NCBI RefSeq assembly: GCF_900100345.1
Contig: NZ_FMTT01000046.1
Location: forward strand, 1 to 51,266
Origin: Paenibacillus tianmuensis
GTDB taxonomy: Bacteria; Bacillota; Bacilli; Paenibacillales; NBRC-103111
Direction of reading: 5' to 3'
Length of the DNA: 51,266 nucleotides
Part shown: one piece after another, positions 1 through 7,655 of the stretch
How positions within the stretch are numbered: the stretch's first letter is position 1
How the letters are laid out: each line of letters opens with the position of its first letter
The notes under the pieces: model-generated
Seen by the model: only the letters and a program-made list of their open reading frames with translations
Databases searched by the model: none
What the model was told of the DNA's origin: nothing
Position numbers and translations under genes: made by a program

Positions 1-300
1 GTGCTTAAATTCTTGACGCAAACATCGCGAGGTCGTACCTTTCAATTTTGCCATAACGTCCGCTGGAGAATCCGTTGGCAGCACGTTTAAGAATAGGTGC
101 ACATGATCTGGCATGACTTCCATCGCAACCATAAGCCAATCGTTTTTCTGGCATAGCTCTTGCACAAGCTCTTTAAATCTCGCTTCGACTTGACTCACAA
201 ATACCTTTCTTCGGTATCGCGGGCAAAACACAAAATGATAGTTGATGAGTGATACGGTTGTGGTCGTTCTTCTATATTCTTGTCCTATATACCAATTGTA
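1..300 (-). CDS. tnpA: IS200/IS605-family Y1 transposase TnpA, partial
   Basis: Single-strand transposase of the IS200/IS605 type. The open frame runs leftward off the window edge, so the C-terminus is missing. Visible in translation are the family N-terminus (EYRRTTTTVSLINYHFVF, CPRYRRKVF) and the HUH metal-binding motif in MPDHVHLFLN near plus positions 90-115; the catalytic tyrosine lies beyond the edge. No ATG, GTG or TTG occurs in frame between the upstream stop (301-303) and the conserved EYRR. The start is therefore lost, non-canonical, or a downstream GTG that would remove part of the fold, and the copy may be decaying. No tnpB is seen beside it. The family call is sure; activity is not. 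Confidence 0.85.
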
Positions 301-362
301 TCAATTTTAATAACAACTGCAAAAACACGAAGGAATGTAGGACAATGAAGCTGTCCAAAGAC

Positions 363-408
363 AGCCCTTGTCCTAAGCCGATTCATCCCATGCCTAAAGG
401 CAAGGGCT
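363..408. repeat. Possible subterminal hairpin of the IS200/IS605 element
   Basis: AGCCCTTG (363-370) and CAAGGGCT (401-408) are inverted copies. A small hairpin (TGCC-TAAA-GGCA) sits inside, followed by a pyrimidine-rich GGCTTTCTCGGC-like stretch. Imperfect hairpins near the ends are what Y1 transposases recognise, and the position just upstream of tnpA fits the left end. The exact end and target site cannot be defined from one copy. Confidence 0.35.
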
Positions 409-512
409 TTCTCGGCTAAAATCTGTAATTATCCTGCCCGTTAGCGGAATGGTTGCCGTACCCTCGTAGCAGTCGGGTGCTTTTGCAACATTTCAATCCG
501 CTAAAGAAAAAC

Positions 513-1367
513 TCACTTCTCTTCCCCATATCTCCCCACACTCTTATGTCCCATTTTCTCCTGCCGTACCACATATTTAACTTCTGCCCGGTTATGCAGC
601 AGCATAGTTTCAGTTAGTATATCGCCTGAAGCCGCATCCAGCTCCAGCCGCCAAATTTCGTTTTCGCGATACCATAACCCGTTCCATTCATAAAAGCGGT
701 GATTTCGTTCCTCAATCCGATACAATAACGGCAGTAAGGAATCACAGCGAACCGTTCCCTCCAAATGAGTGTCGGTGAGCCACAGTTTGAGTTGGAACGT
801 ATAGTCGGTCGGATTAAAAAAACGGAGGTCTAGGTAATTGTAAAAGATACTTGTACCACTTCCGAACGGTACAGTGCGGCGGTCGTCGGGAAAGAGGTCG
901 AAGCTATGATGGTGGCGTTCCTTTATTTGCAGCGGCGTGTGCAGAGCAAGCCAAAATAGCAGGTTCGCCAACTGGCACAGTCCTCCCCCAACTCCTTTGC
1001 GAACCTCGCCGTAAGCGAGCATGAGCCCGTCGATATACCCCTTGCGAGCCGTTGGTTTGCCGACGAGGCGCCAGAATGAAAATGTCTCTCCAGGACGGAT
1101 TATAATGCCGTCAATATGTCCCAGGGCGATGCGCAAATTAGTAATTTTGTTCTCCTGCAGTTGTGGGTCGGAACCCTGCAGCGTCCGCCGCAATACGGAT
1201 TTATGCTTCGCGCAGCGATAAGGTAGTTCGATAGCAGATTTGCGTCGGGCAAACAGGCACCGTGCCAAAACATCTTGAAATCGCCTTCGAGTTTGCAACT
1301 GTGCCACTCTAACCTTGTATAGAAAAGGGAACTTGAACAGCACCCACTTTTTTATCGAAATAACCAT
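513..1367 (-). CDS. VanW family protein
   Basis: VanW-domain protein of 284 residues. The central block GETFSFWRLVGKPTARKGY, followed by GVGGGLCQLANLLFWLAL and HHHSFDLFPD, is the family signature. VanW genes accompany some vancomycin-resistance clusters and are common in Bacillota, but the biochemical role is unknown; no other van gene is near. I chose the ATG at 1367 because AAAGGAGAT lies 9 nt upstream. A longer frame to 1457 exists but lacks a ribosome binding site. No signal peptide is evident, so a cytoplasmic or peripheral location is likely. It stands alone between the IS fragment and the CRISPR array. Confidence 0.85.
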   Translation of the reverse strand: MVISIKKWVLFKFPFLYKVRVAQLQTRRRFQDVLARCLFARRKSAIELPYRCAKHKSVLRRTLQGSDPQLQENKITNLRIALGHIDGIIIRPGETFSFWRLVGKPTARKGYIDGLMLAYGEVRKGVGGGLCQLANLLFWLALHTPLQIKERHHHSFDLFPDDRRTVPFGSGTSIFYNYLDLRFFNPTDYTFQLKLWLTDTHLEGTVRCDSLLPLLYRIEERNHRFYEWNGLWYRENEIWRLELDAASGDILTETMLLHNRAEVKYVVRQEKMGHKSVGRYGEEK

Positions 1368-1510
1368 ATTCAAACGATCTCCTTTGTAACCTGCCGTCTG
1401 TAGATGAAGGGGTATGATTGTTCTCGACTCTGAGAAGATTGTTTTACAAACAGACAATCTTGAAGAGGCTGAAAAGTTTTAAAAAACAACACTAAGTAAT
1501 ACAATAGAGT

Positions 1511-1564
1511 AGGCCCATGTCAATAACATGGCCTCCATCAGAACATGTGTTCCACAATCGTGTT
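1511..1564 (+). repeat. 54-nt repeat A on the leader-distal side of CRISPR array 1
   Basis: This stretch (starting AGGCCCATGTCAATAACATG) recurs at 4987-5040 with 49 of 54 positions identical by eye. Each copy contains short dyads (GCCCATGT/ACATGGC). Both lie on the leader-distal flank of a CRISPR array, 131 and 359 nt away, which suggests that a whole array locus was duplicated with its flank. Nothing else is recognisable between 1368 and 1695. Confidence 0.7.
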
Positions 1565-1695
1565 GTAAGCGTCAAATCAAACAAATCTGTTCATAGGAAG
1601 CAAAGCCTGTCACAATGAATCCATCAGACAAAAGGGTTCGGATGGAAGAGACGCTACAGGAAGTATGGTCAAAACATATTGCGGCTTCGGTGACT

Positions 1696-2809
1696 GTTTC
1701 AATTCCTCATAGGTACGTTTAAAACCGAAGCGTTTGCCATGGGAGACGCCTTAGCGGTTGCATAGTTTCAATTCCTCATAGGTACGTTCAAAACGTCCGC
1801 TTAGTATCGGTGATTCTGTATGGGTCATGTTGGTTTCAATTCCTCATAGGTACGTTCAAAACTTTAAAAAGTGTACGACATGCAGATTAGTTACGTGGTT
1901 TCAATTCCTCATAGGTACGTTCAAAACTTGATTAAGCGCCGTAGCTGACTATCCGTCATGCTGTTGTTTCAATTCCTCATAGGTACGTTCAAAACAGCTG
2001 GTAACGTGGCAAGGTTTTGGCTTCAATCGTTCCAGTTTCAATTCCTCATAGGTACGTTCAAAACCTCACATTACGTCATGGGCCGCAAGATTATGTCTTT
2101 GGAGTTTCAATTCCTCATAGGTACGTTCAAAACAACGACCATATGCCCCGAATTGATCGTCTTGGAAGTCGGTTTCAATTCCTCATAGGTACGTTCAAAA
2201 CGTCCCCGCCGCTTGTATCTATCTCGACACCTTCGCGGTTTCAATTCCTCATAGGTACGTTCAAAACCTTAAATGGCTCCCGTTGACTCATGGGGTCATT
2301 GAAGTGTTTCAATTCCTCATAGGTACGTTCAAAACGAGAGTTTTCGATAGAAGAAAGTACGATCATCAACTGCAGTTTCAATTCCTCATAGGTACGTTCA
2401 AAACGACAACATCATGAAAACACTTGCAACTTTCTTCTTGTTTCAATTCCTCATAGGTACGTTCAAAACCATGATCGGCAGCAGCTTGTCAAGAACTGGC
2501 GCAAGAGTTTCAATTCCTCATAGGTACGTTCAAAACGAAGGAATTTTCATGCTGCCTAAGCTTACAGAGAAATGTTTCAATTCCTCATAGGTACGTTCAA
2601 AACTTGTGAAGGCGCTGCAAGAGATGCAACGGCGCTCGATGTTTCAATTCCTCATAGGTACGTTCAAAACGAAAACCAGTTCCGATTCGGATAGGGCCGT
2701 AATATTGCTGTTTCAATTCCTCATAGGTACGTTCAAAACTATAAAGCAGATCGATGACTATTACAGGTGCGGAGAAGGTGTTTCAATTCCTCATAGGTAC
2801 GTTCAAAAC
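1696..2809 (-). CRISPR. CRISPR array 1: 17 repeats, 16 spacers
   Basis: There are 17 repeats of 30 nt (starts 1696, 1765, 1833, 1898, 1966, 2035, 2104, 2172, 2238, 2306, 2375, 2440, 2507, 2574, 2641, 2710, 2780) and 16 spacers of 35-40 nt. All repeats look identical except the leftmost, which has one C-to-T change. Read on the minus strand, the repeat starts GTTTTGAACG and ends GAGGAATTGAAAC, the ATTGAAAC 3' end typical of Cas6-processed type I-B/III arrays. The degenerate left repeat and the promoter-bearing leader on the right both show leftward transcription, so the newest spacer should be 2740-2779. No cas gene is in the window, so the machinery must act in trans. Confidence 0.98.
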
Positions 2810-2994
2810 CCATCAAAATGCCGTAATTCCTGTAGTTTCCTTTCCTTACACAAAACATTCAAGTCACCCAAATCGCCAAAATCCCGTCGCTACGCCATTC
2901 ATTTGTCGTCGATCCCCCGGCTTTTTTGCAGCATTGGAGGTCGACGACAACTTCAGCACAGTTAAATTATAATACGTCCGCCACCTTTTTCCAA
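2810..2994 (-). promoter_or_regulatory. Leader of CRISPR array 1 with promoter and conserved hairpin
   Basis: On the minus strand a TTGGAA -35 box (2989-2994) is separated by 17 nt from TATAAT (2966-2971). Just downstream, in the predicted transcript, lies a hairpin: GTCGTCGA at the right (2941-2948) pairs with TCGACGAC at the left (2905-2912). Its loop reads AATGCTGCAAAAAAGCC, and flanking CC/GG pairs extend the stem. The hairpin is 95 nt from the first repeat. The same promoter and hairpin recur at array 2, and the hairpin at array 3. Confidence 0.85.
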
Positions 2995-3005
2995 CCCCTA
3001 TGATC

Positions 3006-3929
3006 TTACGCTTCTTCGTGTCGGATTACTTCCACTCTCAACACTTTTGTTAATAATGCAGAAAAAGTTCGCGTTACCTCATGCATAATGTCCAGATCAG
3101 GATCTAAAATAGTCACATCCATCCCGATCACTTTAGGCGAAGAAAGTATCCTGTTCAAAAGGATGGTTAGTTCGTCCCACTGTAGACCTTCGGACTCCGG
3201 GCAATCCACACAAGGCATGATCGCGGCATCCAGTATGTCCGCATCCAAATGAAGCCAAAAACCTTCAACTTCTGTCTGATTTATGAAATTCAATACGTCG
3301 TCAGCTACTTGTTCAATTCCAAGTTTCTGAACTCTCGCTGCACTCCAACATGTAATGCCGTCTGCTATGGCTTCTTGTATAATCTCCTGTTCAGGATCAG
3401 CTTCACGGTAACCAAAACTAACGACGTCCCTACTGCGTATGTATGGTCTATGATTTTCAAGGTTTGTAAGAACTTCCGTTCCTTTTCCCGAAACAATTGC
3501 CAAATCCATTCCTGCCACAGCTGCTTTATCTTTATTGAGTTTATTATAGTAATCTGGATGTGCGTCAAGATGAATCAGTCCATATCTTCCCTTACGCTTT
3601 AAAGCCAAGGTACTTCCGATAAGTACACTACAATCCCCGCCCAACACAAGGGGAAAACCCTGGCGCTCCAATGCTTTTTCCACTTCATCGGCCAATGTTA
3701 TAGAAAAAGAAGCGATTGGGCGACCGTTTAATGCACCGTCATCATACTGTTCAATTGCCGGATAGACAGGTTGAGAAAGCTTGATTACATCATGAGGTTT
3801 AACTGAATCATGAAAACCGATTTGTTCAAGTACTTCCGGCAGTTTTCCACATCCCCTCTCTTTACCGTCCGGATGTTTTCGTAGACCAAGATTGATCGGG
3901 GCATGAATGATGCAAATAGTTCTCCTCAT
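3006..3929 (-). CDS. Arginase/agmatinase-family (ureohydrolase) protein
   Basis: A 307-residue ureohydrolase-fold protein, the family that hydrolyses guanidino substrates (arginine, agmatine, formiminoglutamate) with a di-manganese centre. Visible motifs in order are LVLGGDCSVLIG, LIHLDAHPDYY (the DAHxD metal motif) and LHLDADILDAAIMP (the DxDxxD motif), with MDVTILDPDLD near the end. The first metal motif is GGDCS, not the usual GGDHS, so one canonical histidine ligand is a cysteine; substrate or metal use may differ from true arginase. It is divergent from the CGNR regulator at 4042, with a 112-bp shared intergenic region, so that regulator may control it. It sits between two CRISPR arrays. 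Family sure, substrate unknown. Confidence 0.85.
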   Translation of the reverse strand: MRRTICIIHAPINLGLRKHPDGKERGCGKLPEVLEQIGFHDSVKPHDVIKLSQPVYPAIEQYDDGALNGRPIASFSITLADEVEKALERQGFPLVLGGDCSVLIGSTLALKRKGRYGLIHLDAHPDYYNKLNKDKAAVAGMDLAIVSGKGTEVLTNLENHRPYIRSRDVVSFGYREADPEQEIIQEAIADGITCWSAARVQKLGIEQVADDVLNFINQTEVEGFWLHLDADILDAAIMPCVDCPESEGLQWDELTILLNRILSSPKVIGMDVTILDPDLDIMHEVTRTFSALLTKVLRVEVIRHEEA

Positions 3930-4041
3930 AAGTCACTTCCCTTCGCATAAATTAAAAATAACGTTGGCCTTGCCCAATTTGTAAGACTTAAAGTAAAATT
4001 TAAGTATTACAATATATGAAAGCAATGAAGGAGTCAATACC

Positions 4042-4593
4042 ATGAAATATGACAAAGATCAGTGGCTTGCATTTACTTGCTATGTTCTAAACACATACGA
4101 TCCTTATTATAAGCAACCCGAGCTGCTTGGAAGTTTAGAGCAGTTGAGGGCGCTTCTTAAAAAATATGATCTGTTTGAAGGGTTACCTATTTCTGACGAT
4201 GACCTTCAAGCAACACGCTCCTATCGCGACCAGCTTAGACATCATATCGCTATGGAGAACGATTCCGATCTGGTGCAAATCTTGAATGAATTCGAACAAC
4301 GTTCACCTATTCAATCCCGCTTACAGATCAAGGCAGACCGTTCATTCGATTATGTGTACGAACAACATCCTGGGAGAGAAATTAGCGTGGCCGATCGCAT
4401 TAGTGCGATCTGTGCGTTTACGTTGGGAAGAGTACTCGTGGAATATGGAAGAGGGCGACTCAAAATTTGTGCTTCTCCCCCCTGCGAGGAGTTCTATGTG
4501 GATCAATCCAAAAACGGGCTGCAGCGCTTTTGCAGCAAGCGGTGCTCTACCCGGTTTCATGTAAAAAAACATCGGCACTCCAATGAAATATAG
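4042..4593 (+). CDS. CGNR zinc finger/ABATE-domain regulator-like protein
   Basis: A 183-residue protein with an ABATE-like N-terminal half and a C-terminal CGNR-type zinc finger: CASPPCEEFYVDQSKNG, then RFCSKRCSTRFHVKKHR. The four zinc cysteines are present, but the signature CGNR tetrapeptide is CSTR here. The family is annotated as putative stress-induced transcription regulators; function is largely inferred. The start at 4042 has GAAGGAG upstream. It faces away from the arginase-family gene, the usual layout of a regulator and its target. Confidence 0.8.
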   Translation: MKYDKDQWLAFTCYVLNTYDPYYKQPELLGSLEQLRALLKKYDLFEGLPISDDDLQATRSYRDQLRHHIAMENDSDLVQILNEFEQRSPIQSRLQIKADRSFDYVYEQHPGREISVADRISAICAFTLGRVLVEYGRGRLKICASPPCEEFYVDQSKNGLQRFCSKRCSTRFHVKKHRHSNEI

Positions 4594-4646
4594 TACGATG
4601 GACGTGGGATACTGCAAGCCCTCCGCCAGCCATTGTATTCAACATT

Positions 4647-4680
4647 AGTCGGTGCATTTTTCACCGTCAATGACGTGAGC
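4647..4680 (+). repeat. Left inverted repeat of a possible 574-bp MITE
   Basis: The 34-nt block including GGTGCATTTTTCACCGTC matches the reverse complement of 5187-5220 at 30 of 34 positions, counted by eye. The two ends bound a 574-bp segment without a transposase, as a MITE or a deleted insertion sequence would. Target-site duplications were not found. Confidence 0.45.
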
Positions 4681-4986
4681 GTTTGTATTTGGAGCGGAAC
4701 AAGCGCCGCAAGAGAGCGGACTTGCCGCTGCCCGCCTCGCGCGTAAAGGGATGCAATGTCATCGTGCATCATCACCTTGCGCTCCGCAAAGCCTGACGCT
4801 TCTTCTCAGTTAGTAGAGCGATTCAAAAATAATCTTAAAGATATAAGAGGTCATTTGACGGTCTTACATTTCCCGTACCCCAAGCCCAAGTGTCCTCCTA
4901 TCTTACGGGGCGGCTCCCAAAGGAACCGTCGGCGTCACCAAGTCGAATCTCACGTTTTTCGATACCGATTTGGCCTTTGCGCTCTC

Positions 4987-5040
4987 AGGCCCATGTCAAT
5001 AATATGGCCTCTCTCAGAACATGTGTTCTACAGTCGTGTT
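4987..5040 (+). repeat. 54-nt repeat B, second copy of 1511-1564
   Basis: Matches 1511-1564 at 49 of 54 positions in the same orientation. It lies inside the segment bounded by the inverted repeats and on the leader-distal side of array 2. Confidence 0.7.
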
Positions 5041-5186
5041 TGTCCATCGGCATTGATGATAGTTCACGACTTCCTCTTTCGTGATATGGACCGACAACGA
5101 GGAACGGCGGGATAACCGCCGTTTTCCGTCTCCTGGATGATTGGCATTAGCATTCTCACTAAAGTGGCGTCCCCTGATATACAAAG

Positions 5187-5220
5187 GTTCACGTCATTGA
5201 CGGTGATAAATGCACTGACA
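5187..5220 (-). repeat. Right inverted repeat of the possible MITE
   Basis: Reverse-complement partner of 4647-4680, including CGTCATTGACGGTGATAAAT; four mismatches over 34 nt. Confidence 0.45.
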
Positions 5221-5399
5221 ATTACGTGAGCCTTAACAGCAGGGTCTCCGTGCTAAAAGTCGCAAGTATACGCTCCCGACTCTCCGTTCTGTGACTCTAG
5301 CATACAACAAAATTCGCTATTTTTTGGGTCAGAGGGGTGCGGAATGTGAGAACTGTTCAAAACTCGAACACCGAGTGCTGAGTCCCGTATTCAGCCGGA

Positions 5400-5629
5400 G
5401 TTTCAATTCCCATAGGTACGTTCAAAATGATACAAAATTTTGTTTCAAACACGCAATCCGTATGAGGTTTCAATTCCTTATATTACGTTCAAAACATCAC
5501 GATAGTGCTCGTTGCGAATGCTTGCATAGATGTTTCAAATCCTCGTAGGTACGTTCAAAACCTTACGTTTATCATTATGCACGAACGTGCTGTACATCGG
5601 TTTCAAATCCTCGTAGGTACGTTCAAAAC
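5400..5629 (-). CRISPR. CRISPR array 2: four degenerate repeats, three spacers
   Basis: Repeats lie at 5400-5428, 5467-5495, 5532-5561 and 5600-5629, with spacers of 38, 36 and 38 nt. The two left repeats each carry a one-base deletion and other changes. The two right ones are full length and share the same two substitutions relative to array 1 (AAATCC for AATTCC, TCGTAGG for TCATAGG). The pattern is decay at the leader-distal end. Orientation follows the leader on the right. Confidence 0.92.
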
Positions 5630-5814
5630 CCATAAAAACCCCGCTACTACGCCATTTCCACATATCCCACACTTTCGTATCTCCAACAGCTAACGCTACA
5701 AACCCTTCTGCCCCGTAGTTTTCGTTGTCGTCGACCCCCGAGCTTATTCGCAGCATTGGGAGTCGACGACAAAAAGCATGGTTAAATTATAAACCTTTGT
5801 CCACCTTTTTCCAA
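5630..5814 (-). promoter_or_regulatory. Leader of CRISPR array 2 with promoter and conserved hairpin
   Basis: Minus-strand TTGGAA (5809-5814), a 17-nt spacer and TATAAT (5786-5791) match array 1 exactly in layout. The hairpin arms GTCGTCGAC/GTCGACGAC are at 5727-5735 and 5762-5770, with the loop AATGCTGCGAATAAGC. The hairpin is 97 nt from the first repeat. Confidence 0.82.
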
Positions 5815-5956
5815 GCCCATGATCTCCCGATCCGAGTACTTCTGAGTGCGCCAGGTATAGAAAATAACCGAATCCTCATCGTCTTCGATAATTTTATTCA
5901 GTTCCGCCTTCTTTTTCTCTACGCAGAACTACAAATATATCACCCCCTTAATTGCC

Positions 5957-6062
5957 GACACCTTTAACGTGTCATAAACATCATTGTACACCGACCCGTT
6001 TAAGGTGTCAATTCATGTTCTCTATTTCATTGATTGACATACGTAAGTGGTAATCCTACAAT
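5957..6062 (+). promoter_or_regulatory. Promoter and possible operator of the small XRE gene
   Basis: GACACCTTTAACG (5957-5969) and CGTTTAAGGTGTC (5997-6009) form a near-perfect inverted pair, and TTGACA (6034-6039), 17 nt, TACAAT (6057-6062) is a good sigma-A promoter. The predicted transcript start is only about 14 nt before the gene. The dyad could bind the XRE protein itself. Confidence 0.6.
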
Positions 6063-6082
6063 TTGAGCAGAGGTGAGCAGCA

Positions 6083-6301
6083 TTGATTCATTCAAAATTA
6101 AAGTTAGTTCTTGACCAGAGGGGAATTTCCATTCGACAGTTAGCAAAAGACATTGATTATCGTTTCGATAGTGTACGGGCTCTTTATAACGATCAAACGG
6201 AACGTTACCCGAGGGAGCTTTTAGACAAGCTCTGTTGCTATTTAGGCGTTGGTATTGGAGATTTGTTAGAGTATCAAAATGAGGGCCAGTCAGTTGATTG
6301 A
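6083..6301 (+). CDS. Small XRE-family helix-turn-helix protein
   Basis: A 72-residue Cro/C1-type DNA-binding protein that is little more than the HTH domain: QRGISIRQLAKDIDYRFDSVRALYND, then YPRELLDKLCCYLGVGIGDLLEY. It is the short single-domain type (HTH_26-like). The start is TTG at 6083, set by AGAGGTGAG just upstream. A strong promoter and an upstream dyad suggest autoregulation. It stands alone between CRISPR arrays 2 and 3, and no partner toxin gene is seen. Confidence 0.82.
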   Translation: MIHSKLKLVLDQRGISIRQLAKDIDYRFDSVRALYNDQTERYPRELLDKLCCYLGVGIGDLLEYQNEGQSVD

Positions 6302-6368
6302 TTCCCTCTTAATTTATTACAAATTTTTACTTATTTTCATTAATTTTGAATTAATATATTCTTGGAAT

Positions 6369-6555
6369 TAAAATTAAAGACTAATTACTCGTTACAATAT
6401 TGTCGTCGCCCCCCAATGCTGCAAAAAAGCCGGGGGATCGACGACAATATAACTGCGCAGAAATAAAGCATTCTCTCATTCACACCGTTTCAGACATTCC
6501 TTTTGCATTAATAAAAAATGTCGTCACGAGCGGACCGATGCTTCCCCCTTGGCCG
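6369..6555 (+). promoter_or_regulatory. Leader of CRISPR array 3 with the conserved hairpin
   Basis: The hairpin of arrays 1 and 2 recurs in the opposite orientation: GTCGTCG (6402-6408) pairs with CGACGAC (6439-6445), and the loop AATGCTGCAAAAAAGCC is identical to that of array 1. It is 110 nt from the first repeat. A promoter upstream is less clear: TTGAAT-17-TAAAAT or a TACAAT near 6395 are candidates. Confidence 0.7.
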
Positions 6556-6651
6556 GTTTTGAACCTACCTATGAGGAATTGAAACTCGGAACTGGCGGTT
6601 GATCCTTCGGAATGACGTTAATTTTTGAACCTACCTACGAGGAATTTTTTA
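6556..6651 (+). CRISPR. CRISPR array 3: two-repeat stub with one spacer
   Basis: The first repeat (6556-6585) differs from array 1 at one base (GAACC for GAACG). A 36-nt spacer (6586-6621) and a decayed second repeat (6622-6651) follow; the latter keeps GAACCTACCTACGAGGAATT but has lost its last bases. It is read rightward, opposite to arrays 1 and 2. The matching leader hairpin upstream argues that this is a real CRISPR locus and not a chance match. Confidence 0.82.
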
Positions 6652-6676
6652 CCCTCCCCTTACCCCCTCCCCCTTA

Positions 6677-7555
6677 TCACGTTTCTTTATCGAACGTATT
6701 TTGCGCCACAGTAAGAAATGCTTGCGCGGCAGGCGAAGCGCTGGAGAACGACGGGCACGCTAACGCTACAGTCCGCCATTTCGATACATTCAGGCTGCCA
6801 ATTTGAAGATGAGGCTGTGTTTTGAGAAACAGTTCAGGGCCTATGGTAACGCCAAGACCTTCCTGCACCATATTGGCAATGGTAGTGCAATCGTAGACTT
6901 CAAAACGGATGTTTGGCTTAATTTTCGCTTCCTGAAAAATGTCTAAAATATGCGACTGATACATGCCGGTAGGCATAATAAACGGCTCGTCCCCCAACTC
7001 CTCAATGGCGATATCCTTCCTTCCACTAAATTTATGATTGGCAGGAAAGGCTAACACCATGTTGTCCTTGGTGAGGGGAACCACGTCAAACTCTGGATTT
7101 GAATTTTGCTGCACCACAAATCCAATGTCAATGACGCCTGTACGCAGCCATTCCGTAATTTCCTCGTAAGAGCCTTCATAAAATCGAAACTCGATGTTGG
7201 GGTGCTTCTTCTGGAATTTCGATAAAATCTTAGGCAGTAGGCAGGAAGAAGCGCTGGCAAACGTACCGATGCGTATCGTCCCCGTTTCCAAACTTGCAGT
7301 TAAAGCGACTTCCTGCTTGATTTTTTCCATGCTGTTCAAGATTTCTCTCATATGAATGACCAATTTGTGCCCGACTTCTGTCAGCAGCACGCCTTTTTTA
7401 CGGTCGCGGATCAACAACGTTGCTCCAAGCTCCGATTCCAAGCTTGCGATGGCATGACTGACGGCAGATTGAGTCATATTTAATTTTTCGGCGGCTTTCG
7501 TGAAGCTTCCGTATTCCACAACTTTAATGAACACTTCGAAACGGACAAATGACAT
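6677..7555 (-). CDS. LysR-family transcriptional regulator
   Basis: A 292-residue LysR-type regulator. The N-terminal winged HTH (residues 1-60: VVEYGSFTKAAEKLNMTQSAVSHAIASLE) is followed by a substrate-binding-like effector domain (about 90-290, from GTIRIGTFASASSCLLPKIL). It is divergent from the MFS efflux gene at 7656, with a dyad between them, so it most likely controls that transporter and itself. The nearest SD-like GGAG is 14 nt before the ATG, longer than ideal. The effector is unknown. Confidence 0.92.
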   Translation of the reverse strand: MSFVRFEVFIKVVEYGSFTKAAEKLNMTQSAVSHAIASLESELGATLLIRDRKKGVLLTEVGHKLVIHMREILNSMEKIKQEVALTASLETGTIRIGTFASASSCLLPKILSKFQKKHPNIEFRFYEGSYEEITEWLRTGVIDIGFVVQQNSNPEFDVVPLTKDNMVLAFPANHKFSGRKDIAIEELGDEPFIMPTGMYQSHILDIFQEAKIKPNIRFEVYDCTTIANMVQEGLGVTIGPELFLKTQPHLQIGSLNVSKWRTVALACPSFSSASPAAQAFLTVAQNTFDKET

Positions 7556-7601
7556 GAGTTTTTACTCAACTCCTTCATGAATAACATTAACTTTACTAAT
7601 A

Positions 7602-7625
7602 CTATCATGCGAGATAAAATGATAG
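7602..7625. promoter_or_regulatory. Candidate LysR operator between the divergent pair
   Basis: CTATCAT (7602-7608) and ATGATAG (7619-7625) are perfect inverted arms 10 nt apart. This is the size and T-n11-A-like geometry of LysR-type regulator sites, placed in the short intergenic region. Confidence 0.55.
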
Positions 7626-7655
7626 CAAGCTTTTGATGAAGGAGTGAAAACACCA

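Larger units (their letters stand above)
4594..5399. other. Gene-free stretch with possible MITE and repeat B
   Basis: No intact gene is supported over about 800 nt. The stretch holds an inverted-repeat pair (4647-4680 and 5187-5220) and a second copy of the 54-nt repeat at 4987-5040. A short match to the repeat 3' end (TGTTCAAAAC, ending near 5363) could be a decayed outer repeat of array 2. Short frames here are interrupted by stops. Confidence 0.6.

Noticed and set aside
513..1367. Vancomycin-resistance function for the VanW-family gene
   Set aside because: No vanR/S/H/A/X genes are in the window, and VanW domains are common outside resistance clusters.
1958..2972. Open frames across CRISPR array 1 encoding repeated FQFLIGTFKT or SIPHRYVQN peptides
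   Set aside because: These are translations of the CRISPR repeat itself; they have no ribosome binding site and the repeated peptides follow the 30-nt unit.
4720..4985. Minus-strand text such as VTPTVPLGAAP followed by GLGYGKC, considered as a cas gene remnant
   Set aside because: Only two short patches look protein-like, stops interrupt them, and the glycine-rich match is too short to assign to a Cas6 or RAMP protein.
5334..5363. Possible fifth, outermost repeat of array 2
   Set aside because: Only the last ten bases (TGTTCAAAAC) match the repeat; the rest does not, so it was not counted.
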